From: Nocardia caishijiensis NBRC 108228
Lineage (GTDB): Bacteria; Actinomycetota; Actinomycetes; Mycobacteriales; Mycobacteriaceae
Length of the DNA: 64,000 bases
Direction: 5' to 3'
Assembly (NCBI RefSeq): GCF_001612825.1
Contig: NZ_BDBE01000049.1
Location: 35,241-99,240 of the forward strand
Shown: positions 41,588 to 50,017 of the stretch, piece after piece
Layout: each line of letters opens with the position of its first letter
Numbering within the stretch: position 1 is the stretch's first letter
Program-made: the position numbers and the translations under genes
Notes under the pieces: generated by a model
What the model was told of the DNA's origin: nothing
Database searches by the model: none
What the model saw: only the letters and a program-made list of their open reading frames with translations

Positions 41588-41605
41588 CTACATCGTCAAA
41601 TGTAG
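41588..41605. promoter_or_regulatory. Palindrome CTACAT-N6-ATGTAG
   Basis: A perfect 6-bp-arm dyad in the 248-base gap upstream of the 117-aa gene, in a locally AT-rich stretch that likely holds its promoter. The rest of the gap to 41735 holds no supported gene. Confidence 0.4.
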
Positions 41606-41735
41606 ATATACGCATCTATCTGGTATGTGGCTGAGCTGGGAGAGGAAGGACAAGAGCGCAGGGAAGAGAGGGATGCCCGGCGGCCGATGGCCACTGCCGG
41701 GCATCCTGCGAACACCTCAGGTCAGGGAGCGCAGA

Positions 41736-42611
41736 TCAGGAGGCGACCTTGTCCGCCACGATCAGCAGGTACTGGAAGCTTCCCTCCCGGTATGCCGTGA
41801 GGAACGGCTGCTCCACCCCGGTCGCGAGCTCGGAGTGCGTCCGCAGGTCCCAGTACGGGATCGTGTCCGGGGTCAGATCGATGACCGTGGTCGGCACCAA
41901 GCCGTTCTCCGACAGCGCGCGGAAGTACTCGCTGCGCGGATGGATCATGCAGCCGTAGTGGGCGTCGATCCAGCTCACCGACGCGGACCGACCGCCGATG
42001 ACGTCGTTGGAGCAGCCGGTGATGCAGACATAGCGGCCGCCCGGAGCCAACAGTCGGGAGAACTCCGCGAACAGTGGGAACAGGTCGACGTACATGGTCG
42101 TCTCGTTGGTCCAGATCGCGCGGATCGACTCGTCGTCGAATCCGGTGTCGAGCATGTTGCGGAAGTGGAAGCGCACGCGGTCGGTGACGCCGCGTTCCAC
42201 GGCCTGGTCGTTGGCGAACCCGACCTGGTACTCGGAGATGCTCACACCGTCGACCGAGCAACCGAAGCGTTCGGCCGCCATGAAGCTGGTTCCGCCGCGA
42301 CCGGAACCGCCGTCGAGGAGGCGGTCGGTGGGGGCGATGGCGCCGAGGTTGTCGAGGAGCAGATCGGCCTGGGCGGTCTCGAGGCGGTGCAGTTCGCGCA
42401 CGATGCGCTCCTGGCGGGTCTCCTCGGGACCCTCGAGCACCGACAAGTCGGGCGCACCGATGCCGTAGTGGTGGTGGTAGAGGCCGTCCACCTCACCGAG
42501 CTTGGTGTTGACGCGGTCGTCGTTGGGGTTGTTGTTCCAGTACGCGGCGACCGACCGCTGATAGGTGGTGCGCAGGACGGTGGTGTCGGTGTGGGCGTTC
42601 GCGATGGTCAT
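41736..42611 (-). CDS. Geranyl diphosphate 2-C-methyltransferase
   Basis: A 291-residue SAM-dependent methyltransferase matching the enzyme that makes 2-methyl-GPP for 2-methylisoborneol. SAM motif I is LLDGGSGRGGTSFMAAERFG, and the family-typical N-terminus is TTYQRSVAAYWNNNPNDDRVN ... YHHHYGIG. Also present are ITGCSNDVIGGRS and WIDAHYGCMIHPRSEYF. The start overlaps the terpene synthase stop by ATGA. Third gene of the encapsulin-terpene operon. Confidence 0.93.
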   Translation of the reverse strand: MTIANAHTDTTVLRTTYQRSVAAYWNNNPNDDRVNTKLGEVDGLYHHHYGIGAPDLSVLEGPEETRQERIVRELHRLETAQADLLLDNLGAIAPTDRLLDGGSGRGGTSFMAAERFGCSVDGVSISEYQVGFANDQAVERGVTDRVRFHFRNMLDTGFDDESIRAIWTNETTMYVDLFPLFAEFSRLLAPGGRYVCITGCSNDVIGGRSASVSWIDAHYGCMIHPRSEYFRALSENGLVPTTVIDLTPDTIPYWDLRTHSELATGVEQPFLTAYREGSFQYLLIVADKVAS

Positions 42612-43948
42612 CGGTCGTCCTCTCGTGGTGCGGTGTCGTGGTAGCGGCGGCTGTCGGCGTGCCAGGCGCGGTTGCCGCCCATCCAGGCCCACAGGCCCGT
42701 CAGGAAGCGGCGCAGTTGCGGTGAGCCCGCGGCGGCCAGTGGTGCGGCTTCGCGTTCGAAGCGGTGCATGAGCTCGTCGTGGACCTCGGCGGTGCGCAGC
42801 ACGGCATCGGCCCGGCTGCACCCCTCCTCGGCGGCGAGGACGGTCGGCAGGTTGAACTCTCGACCGTTCGAAAGGTCCTCGCGCGCCATGGAATACAGGT
42901 CGTTGACCATCTGGGCGGCCAGCGCCGCGGTGGTGACGACCCGCCGGACGGCCGGGTCGGTGTACTCGGGTGCGCCGAGCTCGTAGCGCCCGACCGCGTC
43001 GATCGGCGCCATACACGGCAGGAAACTGTGCGGTTGCCGGTTGGTCAGGTACTCCCACACCGGCGGCATCCGCCCCGCCGCCCGCCAGCCTGCTTCCGCG
43101 CCGAGCGCGATGAACCAACCCGCGATCTCGGTGCGGAGCCTGGCCAGCTGGGCGTCGCTCGCGTACCCCGCCAGGTGCGCGAACGACGTGCGGAAGGCAC
43201 GCAGGATGGGGTCGGCCTGCATGGCCTCTTCGAGCCGTGGTGCGTAGCGCGCGGGCAGGTGCACCGGGTCCATGGCGGCTGCCGCGAGTTCGAGCCGTGG
43301 CCCGAGTTCGGCGGCCGCGCTGGATGGAGTGCCGTCGGGTGCGGTGTCGCCAGGGGCGTCCTCCTCGCAGTAGTAGTCGTCGACCGACCATTCGGAGACG
43401 GCGCATTGCGCCGCGGCGAGGAGCAGGTCGGGGTCGTCGCAGTCGGGGTGGGCCAGCATGATGAGCCTGCCGAAGTCGGCTTTGCCGAGTTCGTCGAGGC
43501 GGCCCTCGTACAGGCCGATCTCGGCGGCCCAGGCGAGCAGGCCGACGTTGACGGCGTCGGCGAGGGCGGGATCGTCGCGGACCGGTGGGGGACAGTAGAG
43601 CACCGGGATGTCCTGACGGCCCGTGCTCGCGGGCTGATCGGTACCTCGGTCCGCGAGCAGCGACACCCGCAGGCCCGACGTGCCGAGCCCGCTGGGGCCG
43701 CGCAGACGGTGTGCGACAGCGGTCGGAGTCCCGGGCGAACTGGTCCGCGCCGCCGAGGCGGGCGTTCCGAGTCGGGGGACCGAGCCGACGAGCGCCGCAC
43801 CGTGACCCGGCCGGTGGACAGCTGACCGGGAGATCGCCGCGTCGGCGAAGACATCGGCCGGTGCGGTCGCGCCGTGTAAGAGGGCGACGACCGTCGCGGC
43901 GAGGTCGCCGCCCGTCGGTGGGGCGGCGGCTCTGCTGAGCAGCGACAT
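42608..43948 (-). CDS. 2-Methylisoborneol synthase (terpene cyclase), encapsulin cargo candidate
   Basis: A 446-residue class I terpene cyclase. Residues 1-112 are Ala/Pro/Gly-rich and look disordered, with short conserved-looking patches (RLRGPSGLGTSGLRVSLL); in characterised systems this leader targets the enzyme to the encapsulin lumen. The catalytic domain has the acidic metal motif DDYYCEE (190-196) and the NSE triad NDLYSMARE. The length and motifs match 2-MIB synthases, which cyclise 2-methyl-GPP to the earthy odour compound. Placed 11 bases after the shell gene. Confidence 0.92.
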   Translation of the reverse strand: MSLLSRAAAPPTGGDLAATVVALLHGATAPADVFADAAISRSAVHRPGHGAALVGSVPRLGTPASAARTSSPGTPTAVAHRLRGPSGLGTSGLRVSLLADRGTDQPASTGRQDIPVLYCPPPVRDDPALADAVNVGLLAWAAEIGLYEGRLDELGKADFGRLIMLAHPDCDDPDLLLAAAQCAVSEWSVDDYYCEEDAPGDTAPDGTPSSAAAELGPRLELAAAAMDPVHLPARYAPRLEEAMQADPILRAFRTSFAHLAGYASDAQLARLRTEIAGWFIALGAEAGWRAAGRMPPVWEYLTNRQPHSFLPCMAPIDAVGRYELGAPEYTDPAVRRVVTTAALAAQMVNDLYSMAREDLSNGREFNLPTVLAAEEGCSRADAVLRTAEVHDELMHRFEREAAPLAAAGSPQLRRFLTGLWAWMGGNRAWHADSRRYHDTAPREDDR

Positions 43949-43959
43949 GGCTCGACCGT

Positions 43960-45366
43960 TCAGTCGGCCCGGCGCGCGACGAGGACGTCGTCGAGCACAC
44001 CGAGCGCGTCGGGCACGAGCACAGCCGCCGAGTAGTAGCAGCTCACCAGGTACGACATGATCGACTGGTCGTCGATCTGCTTGAACCGCACGTTGAGGCT
44101 CGGCTCGTACTCGTCGGGGATGCCGGTCTGGTGCAGACCCACCACACCCTGGTCCTTCTCGCCGATACGCATCGCCATGATCGAGGTGGTCTGGGTTTCG
44201 CTGATCGGGATCTTGCCGCACGGCAGGATCGGCACACCCCGCCAGCCCGGAACTCGATGCCCCTGGAATTCGACCGGGTCGGGGTACAGGCCGCGGCGCG
44301 AACATTCGCGACCGAACGCGGCGATCGCCTTCGGGTGGGCGAGGAAGAATTTGGTCCCGCGACGCATGCTCAGCAATTCGTCCATGTCGTCGGGGCTCGG
44401 CGCGCCCGCCTCGGTGGTGATGCGCTGTTTGAGGTCGCAGTTGTGCAGCAGACCGAAGTCGGGATTGTTCACCAGGTCGTGTTCGCGACGCTCGTAGAGC
44501 GCCTCGACGGTGAGTCGCAGCTGCTGGTCGACCTGGTTCATCGGGTCGTTGAACAGGTCGGCGACCCTGGTGTGGATCCGCAGCACGCTCTGGGCCAGGC
44601 TCAGTTCGTACTCCCGCGGACTGGCGTCGTAGTCGACGAAGGTGCCCTCGAGCAAGGGCTCCCCGGAATGTCCCGAGGCGATCTCGATATCGGCCTCGCC
44701 TTTGGAATTCTGGTTCCTCGCCGCCGCGGACCCCGTATCCGCCCGGATTCGGGCCAGGCCGGGAGTCGATTCGAGGAACTGCTCGAATTCCTGCTTCGGC
44801 AGGCAGAGGACGGTGGTCTTGGTGACCGTTTTCACGGTGTCCGGCCAGATCGCGGACGGGTCGGTGAGCATTTCCTCGCCGTAGTAGTCACCGCCGGAGA
44901 GCAGGCCGAGTTTGGTCGCCTCGCCGTATTCGCCGGAACCGATCCTGGCGAGTTTTCCGTGGACCACGAGAATGACCTGATCCATCGGATTACCGAATTC
45001 CGCGAGCACGGTTCCCGGATCGAGATCGTATTGGACGAAACTGTCGGCGAGGGGGCGCAACAACTCGTCGTCGTCGATATCGCGCAGCGGCGGCAGTTCG
45101 CGCAATTCCTGCGGGATCACCCTGGCCCGGGCGCCGTCGACGACGAATTCGACCTCCCCGTTGCCGACGGTGTGGGTGAGCCTGCGGTTGACCCGGTAGA
45201 TACCGCCCGCCACCTGCACCCATGGCAGTGCGCGCGAGAGCCAGCGCGAACTGATGCCCTGCATCTGCGGCTCGGATTTGGTGGTGTGGGTGAGCTTCTG
45301 GGCTGCGGTGGTGGACAGGCTCTTACGTACGGAGTTGTCTGTGGGCAGCGGCATTTCGATGGTCAT
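43960..45366 (-). CDS. Family 2B encapsulin shell protein with cNMP-binding-like domain
   Basis: A 468-residue protein from the ATG at 45366 (GTGAGG upstream). The outer parts match the HK97-fold family 2 encapsulins (SrpI/EshA): the start VRKSLSTTAAQKLTHTTKSEPQMQGISSRWL, then TFVDYDASPREYELSLAQSVLRIHTRVADLFNDPMNQVDQQLRL, and the C-terminal GIPDEYEPSLNVRFKQIDDQS ... YYSAAVLVPDALGVL. Residues about 93-210 are an inserted cyclic-nucleotide-binding domain (GDYYGEEML), but the Arg of the phosphate-binding cassette is not where expected (SAIWPDTVKTVT), so ligand binding is uncertain. It should form a protein nanocompartment around the terpene synthase encoded next. Confidence 0.9.
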   Translation of the reverse strand: MTIEMPLPTDNSVRKSLSTTAAQKLTHTTKSEPQMQGISSRWLSRALPWVQVAGGIYRVNRRLTHTVGNGEVEFVVDGARARVIPQELRELPPLRDIDDDELLRPLADSFVQYDLDPGTVLAEFGNPMDQVILVVHGKLARIGSGEYGEATKLGLLSGGDYYGEEMLTDPSAIWPDTVKTVTKTTVLCLPKQEFEQFLESTPGLARIRADTGSAAARNQNSKGEADIEIASGHSGEPLLEGTFVDYDASPREYELSLAQSVLRIHTRVADLFNDPMNQVDQQLRLTVEALYERREHDLVNNPDFGLLHNCDLKQRITTEAGAPSPDDMDELLSMRRGTKFFLAHPKAIAAFGRECSRRGLYPDPVEFQGHRVPGWRGVPILPCGKIPISETQTTSIMAMRIGEKDQGVVGLHQTGIPDEYEPSLNVRFKQIDDQSIMSYLVSCYYSAAVLVPDALGVLDDVLVARRAD

Positions 45367-45862
45367 AGCATCCTCACCTCGAGTGGATTCGGGTACGGCC
45401 GATCGACCCGGCGGCGCGCGACGACGCGAGACGACGGGTTGGGGCGTGGGTGAAGCGAATGCGAATGGTCCTGCGCGGGTGAACCGCGCGTGTGAAACGT
45501 GTTGCACGAAAACCGATGTGCGGCAGAGCGTTCCGGCCGACACCGATGTTATATGTTCGGAGCCGAACCTGCGCGCGGATCGCGGAAAATGGCATCGTGA
45601 CCGGGATCCCTTGTGCGGTAGGCGATTGCGGACACTGTGATGTCCGGGAACCGTCGACCGCGCGCCTGGACTTCCCGATCCGCAGCATGCTCGTTTCAGA
45701 CCGGAATCCGGCGGAGGTGAAAGGCATCGCCGACCGGCCGGGGTGTGACGCGAAACGCCGCAACATGCGCCCTGTCACAGCCGACACATAATGGAGGTCC
45801 GGTGTGGTTAGCTCATATGAGCACATTGGGGTGTGTGAGATGCGTCACAGTCGGCAGGTCAG
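45367..45862. promoter_or_regulatory. Divergent promoter region of encapsulin operon and lipase-ligase gene
   Basis: These 496 bases hold no supported gene. Two dyads stand out: GTTCGG-N2-CCGAAC at 45555-45568 in an AT-rich stretch (TTATAT just before it), and the perfect 12-bp palindrome GCTCATATGAGC at 45811-45822, about 40 bases before the right-hand gene. Each may be an operator for the nearer operon. Confidence 0.45.
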
Positions 45863-48829
45863 GTGGGAACGGTGAATATCAGTCCAAAAGGTGTGGTCGG
45901 TTCGGTGCAGCGGTTGCTGGCTACCGCGCAGAACGGGCTGGAGGTGATCCGCTTCGGCGGATTGGCGCACGATGTCGAGTCCTCGCCCTTCGAGGTGGTC
46001 GAACGGCGGCGTATGTACCGCCTGCGGCACTACTTCCCCGACGACACGACGCCGGGCCGCCCGGTGGCGCTGCTGGTTCCCCCGCTCATGGTGAACGCCG
46101 ACATCTGGGACGTGAACGCGGCCGGGGGTGCGGTCGGAATCCTGAACGCGGGCGGAATCGACTGCTGGGTCATCGATTTCGGCTCGCCCGCCACCGAGGA
46201 GGGCGGCTGGGAACGTGACCTGGCCGACCACGTGCTCGCCGTGAACTCCGCCATCGACACCGTGTGCGAGGCGACCGGCGCGCAGGTGCACCTGATGGGC
46301 TACTCCCAGGGCGGCATGTTCGCCTACCAGACCACCGCGTACCGCTACGGCAAGGGCGTGGCCTCCATCGTCACCTTCGGCAGTCCCGTCGACATCGTGG
46401 CCGGCATGCCGTTCGGGCTGCCCTACGGCCTGGTCTCCGAGGTCGCCGACTTCCTGGCCGACCACGTGATGCATCGCCTGCCGATCACCGAGTCGATGGT
46501 GCGCGTCGGTTTCCAGATGCTCGACCCGGTGAAGACGGCGAAGTCGCGCATCGACTTCCTGCTGCAACTGCACGACCGGGAAGCGTTGCTGCCCAAGGAA
46601 CGCCAGCGCCGCTTCCTCAACAGCGAGGGCTGGGTCGGCTACTCGGGGCCCGCGGTGGCCGACCTGCTCAAGCAGTTCGTCGCGCACAACCGGATGATGC
46701 TCGGCGGCTTCGTCATCCGCGATCATCCCGTGTCGCTCGCCGAACTGAAGTGCCCCATCCTCGCCTTCGTCGGCGAGGTCGACGACATCGGCCAACCGGC
46801 CGCCGTGCGCGGCATCGTGCGGGCCGCGCCGCATGCCGAGGTGTACGAGGCCAGCCTCGTCGCGGGTCACTTCGGCCTGGTCGCCGGATCGACCGCGACC
46901 AATCACACCTGGCCGATGGTGCGCGACTGGATCTCCTGGATGGACGGTCACGGCCCGCTGCCCGAAACCATCGTCCCGATGCGGGAACACGTGCCGGGCA
47001 ACGCGCCGCGCACGGCCGCCACCCGGATGGTCCACACCGCCGCCAGTCTGGCCGAGGCGGGCGCCGGGGTCGGCAAAGTGCTCGAAGGCATCGCGGGCAA
47101 CACGATTCGCGGTTCCATCGAGATGGCGGGCGAGGCGGCGCGCGCCCTGCCGCGCCTGACCCGCCTCGGCATGATCCAGCCGCACACCCGCATCTCCCTC
47201 GGCAAGCTGCTCAGCGAACACGCCAGGCGCGCCCCGCAGAAGGACCTTGTCCTGTTCGACGACCGCGTGCACACCAACGCGGCGGTCGAACAGCGGGTCG
47301 ACAATGTGGTGCGCGGCCTGATCTCGGTCGGCATCCGGCCCGCCATGCGGGTGGGCGTCGTGATGGAGACCCGTCCGAGCGCGCTCGCCTCGGTGGCCGC
47401 GCTGTCGCGCCTCGGTGCCGTCGCGGTGCTGCTCGCCCCGGGCGCCGAACTCGATCGGGCCATCGAACTCACCGGCGTCAAGACGCTCGTCACCGATCCG
47501 GAGAACCTGCGCGCCGCCGCCGAGACCCATGCTCGGGTGCTGGTGCTCGGTGGCGGGGACCAGCGGCGGCTGGCCGTACCGACGAGCGATCGGGTGATCG
47601 ACCTCGAACAGATCGACCCCGACGCGGTGCGCGTGCCCGCGTGGTACCGACCCAACCCCGGCCTCGCCCGCGAACTGGCCTTCGTGCTCGTCCTCGGCAC
47701 CGGCGACCGGCTCGAGGCGAAGTACATCACCAACCACCGCTGGGCGTTGTCGGCATTCGGCACCGCGAGCGCGGCCGACCTCGACCGCCGCGACACCGTG
47801 TACTGCCTCGCGCCGCTGCACCATTCGTCCGGGCTGCTGGTGAGCCTCGGCGGCGCCATCGCCGGTGGCAGCCGCATCGCGCTGGCCAGGCCGGTGGACA
47901 TGGACCCGGGCCGGTTCGCCGAGGAGGTGCACCGTTACGGCGTCACCGTGGTCACCTACACCTGGACCATGCTGCGCGATCTGCTCGACGCGCAGGTCTT
48001 CCCGGCCGGGTACAACCACCCGATTCGATTGTTCATCGGCTCCGGCATGCCCAAGGGCCTGTGGCGCAGGACCACCGAGCAGTTCGCTCCGGCGCGGGTG
48101 CTCGAGTTCTACGCCTCCATCGACGGTGACGTGGTGCTCGCCAATGTCACCGGCGCCAAGATCGGCGCCAAGGGCAGGCCGGTGCCCGGTACCGCGACGG
48201 TGGAACTGGTGGCCTACGACCCGGTCAGCGAGCAGATCCTGGTCGGCGACGACGGTTTCGCCCGGCGCTGCGCCGACAACGAGCCCGGCCTGCTGCTCGG
48301 CAAGGCCGTCGACGGCGGCGACATCTCCGACGGTGGACTGCGCGGGGTGTTCCGCGCGGGCGACGCCTGGTGGCCGACGGAGAATCTGTTCCGCCGCGAC
48401 GGCGACGGCGACTACTGGCTCGTCGACCGCCGCGACACCGTGATCCGCACCGTCAGGGGACCGGTGTTCACGCAGCCGATCGTGGACGTGCTCAACGACA
48501 TCACTCCGGTGGACCTCGAGGTGGCCTTCGGCCTGCCGACGCCGTCGGGAACGCTGGCGGCCGCCGCGCTGAGCGTGCGTGACGGGTTCCGCATCGAACC
48601 GAGCGATGTCACCGAGGCGATGCGCGCACTCGACCGCGGTCAGCGGCCCGACCTGGTCTACCTGGTCGACGAGATCCCGCGCAGCGCGAGCTTCCGGCCG
48701 TCGGCGTCGGCGATCCAGGCCGCCGGGTACCCGAAGGCCGGTCCGGGAACCTGGATCTACAACCGGGAGACCGACGCCTACGAAGTACTGACCGACGCGG
48801 GCGCGGCGGCGCTGTTCGGCGGCAACTGA
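45863..48829 (+). CDS. Bifunctional lipase-like / acyl-CoA synthetase-like fusion (Rv1683 type)
   Basis: A 988-residue fusion. Residues 1-370 are an alpha/beta hydrolase related to PHA synthases but with Ser as nucleophile (LMGYSQGGMFAYQ, Ser148), as in the mycobacterial lipase/acyl-CoA synthetase Rv1683. From about 450 an AMP-binding fold follows: CLAPLHHSSGLLVSLGGAIAGG, GDAWWPTENLFRRDGDGDYWLVDRRDT. The ATP-binding P-loop usual in adenylate-forming enzymes is replaced by VLGTGDRLEAKYITNHRW, and the final catalytic Lys motif is not obvious, so the ligase half may be degenerate. Probable role in storage-lipid (triacylglycerol) turnover. GTG start at 45863; GTG at 45872 is an alternative. Confidence 0.87.
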   Translation: MGTVNISPKGVVGSVQRLLATAQNGLEVIRFGGLAHDVESSPFEVVERRRMYRLRHYFPDDTTPGRPVALLVPPLMVNADIWDVNAAGGAVGILNAGGIDCWVIDFGSPATEEGGWERDLADHVLAVNSAIDTVCEATGAQVHLMGYSQGGMFAYQTTAYRYGKGVASIVTFGSPVDIVAGMPFGLPYGLVSEVADFLADHVMHRLPITESMVRVGFQMLDPVKTAKSRIDFLLQLHDREALLPKERQRRFLNSEGWVGYSGPAVADLLKQFVAHNRMMLGGFVIRDHPVSLAELKCPILAFVGEVDDIGQPAAVRGIVRAAPHAEVYEASLVAGHFGLVAGSTATNHTWPMVRDWISWMDGHGPLPETIVPMREHVPGNAPRTAATRMVHTAASLAEAGAGVGKVLEGIAGNTIRGSIEMAGEAARALPRLTRLGMIQPHTRISLGKLLSEHARRAPQKDLVLFDDRVHTNAAVEQRVDNVVRGLISVGIRPAMRVGVVMETRPSALASVAALSRLGAVAVLLAPGAELDRAIELTGVKTLVTDPENLRAAAETHARVLVLGGGDQRRLAVPTSDRVIDLEQIDPDAVRVPAWYRPNPGLARELAFVLVLGTGDRLEAKYITNHRWALSAFGTASAADLDRRDTVYCLAPLHHSSGLLVSLGGAIAGGSRIALARPVDMDPGRFAEEVHRYGVTVVTYTWTMLRDLLDAQVFPAGYNHPIRLFIGSGMPKGLWRRTTEQFAPARVLEFYASIDGDVVLANVTGAKIGAKGRPVPGTATVELVAYDPVSEQILVGDDGFARRCADNEPGLLLGKAVDGGDISDGGLRGVFRAGDAWWPTENLFRRDGDGDYWLVDRRDTVIRTVRGPVFTQPIVDVLNDITPVDLEVAFGLPTPSGTLAAAALSVRDGFRIEPSDVTEAMRALDRGQRPDLVYLVDEIPRSASFRPSASAIQAAGYPKAGPGTWIYNRETDAYEVLTDAGAAALFGGN

Positions 48830-48831
48830 GA

Positions 48832-48870
48832 CGACGAAGGCCGCCCGGCGACACCGGGTGGCCTTCGTCG
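48832..48870. terminator. Bidirectional terminator
   Basis: A 17-bp stem with one G/T mismatch position (48832-48848 with 48854-48870) and a 5-base loop, between convergent genes 2 bases after one stop and 10 before the other. Confidence 0.8.
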
Positions 48871-48880
48871 CGCTACGAAC

Positions 48881-50017
48881 CTAGACGCGGTACTCCGTCA
48901 CGGCGTCGATCACGCGACCGAGTTGCGCCTCGCTGAGCATCGGCCACAGCGGCAAGCGCACGATGGTCGCCGAGAATCGCGCCGACCGCGTGCACGGCAC
49001 CGGGGTCCGCCCGTACTTGAGACCGGCCGGACTCGAATCGAGCGGAATGTAGTGGAACGGGGCGACGATCCCGCGCTCGGCGAGGTGGGTGATGATCCCG
49101 TCGCGGCTGTCCTCGGTCGGCATCCGCAGGTAGAACAGGTGCGCGGTGTGGCCCCGGTCGGCGGGGACCGTCATCGGGCGCACGCCGTTGGCGGTGGCCC
49201 AGTCGGGCAGCGCGGCCGCGTAGGTGTCCCACACCCGGTGACGGTTGGCCTGGATGGTGTCGAACTCGGCCAGCTGCGCGTCGAGGACCGCCGCGTTGAG
49301 TTCGCTCGGCAGGTAGCTGGAACCGATGTCCTGCCAGGAGTACTTGTCGACCTGGCCGCGCAGGAACCGTGCCCGGTCGGTGCCCTTCTCGCGCATGATC
49401 TCGGCGCGACCCATCAGGATCTCGTCCGAGAGCAGCAGCGCGCCGCCCTCACCGCAGTGCACGTTCTTGGTGTCGTGGAAACTCTGCGTGCCCAGGGTCC
49501 CGATGGTGCCGAGCTGCCGACCGCGCCAGGTGCCGCCGAGTCCGTGCGCGTTGTCCTCGATGATCGCGACACCGTGCTGGGCGGCGAGCGCCAGCAGCGG
49601 TTCCATGTCGGCGGCGACACCGCCGTAGTGCATCACCACGATCGCCTTGGTTCGCTCGGTGATCGCCTCGGCGGCCGCGGCCGGGTCGATATTGCCGGTC
49701 GCGTCGTCGATGTCGACGAACACGCAGGTCGACCCGCGCAGCGCCATCGCGGTGGCGGCCGAGGTGAACGCGAAACTCGGCACGATCACTTCGTCGTCGG
49801 GACCGAGTTCGAGCAGCAGCGCCCCGAGCTCGAGCGCGTGGGTGCACGACGTGGTGAGCAGCGCGTGGTCGGCGCCGGTGATCGCCTTGATCTTGGCGGT
49901 GGCCGACCGGGTGAACTGGCCGTCGCCGTGGCTGTGATCGGAATCGAGGACGGCCGACAGGTTGGCGCGCTCGGCGGCGGCACGGAACGGCCTGCTGAAG
50001 ATGATGCGGTCGTTCAC
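48881..50017 (-). CDS. DegT/DnrJ/EryC1 aminotransferase (WecE/RffA-like)
   Basis: A 378-residue PLP sugar aminotransferase. Motifs: DHALLTTSCTHALELGALLLELGPDDEVIVPSFAFTSAATAMALRG, the cofactor Asp in AIIEDNAHGLGG, and the Schiff-base Lys in SFHDTKNVHCGEGGALL. The length and the TKN motif match dTDP-4-amino-4,6-dideoxygalactose transaminase. It overlaps the GT2 gene by four bases, suggesting an amino-deoxy-sugar that the GT2 loads onto a lipid carrier. Confidence 0.9.
   Translation of the reverse strand: MNDRIIFSRPFRAAAERANLSAVLDSDHSHGDGQFTRSATAKIKAITGADHALLTTSCTHALELGALLLELGPDDEVIVPSFAFTSAATAMALRGSTCVFVDIDDATGNIDPAAAAEAITERTKAIVVMHYGGVAADMEPLLALAAQHGVAIIEDNAHGLGGTWRGRQLGTIGTLGTQSFHDTKNVHCGEGGALLLSDEILMGRAEIMREKGTDRARFLRGQVDKYSWQDIGSSYLPSELNAAVLDAQLAEFDTIQANRHRVWDTYAAALPDWATANGVRPMTVPADRGHTAHLFYLRMPTEDSRDGIITHLAERGIVAPFHYIPLDSSPAGLKYGRTPVPCTRSARFSATIVRLPLWPMLSEAQLGRVIDAVTEYRV

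Noticed and set aside
45863..48829. Naming the fusion gene a PHA synthase
   Set aside because: The nucleophile is Ser in GYSQGG rather than the Cys of PHA synthases, and an AMP-binding-like half is attached; the Rv1683-type description fits better.
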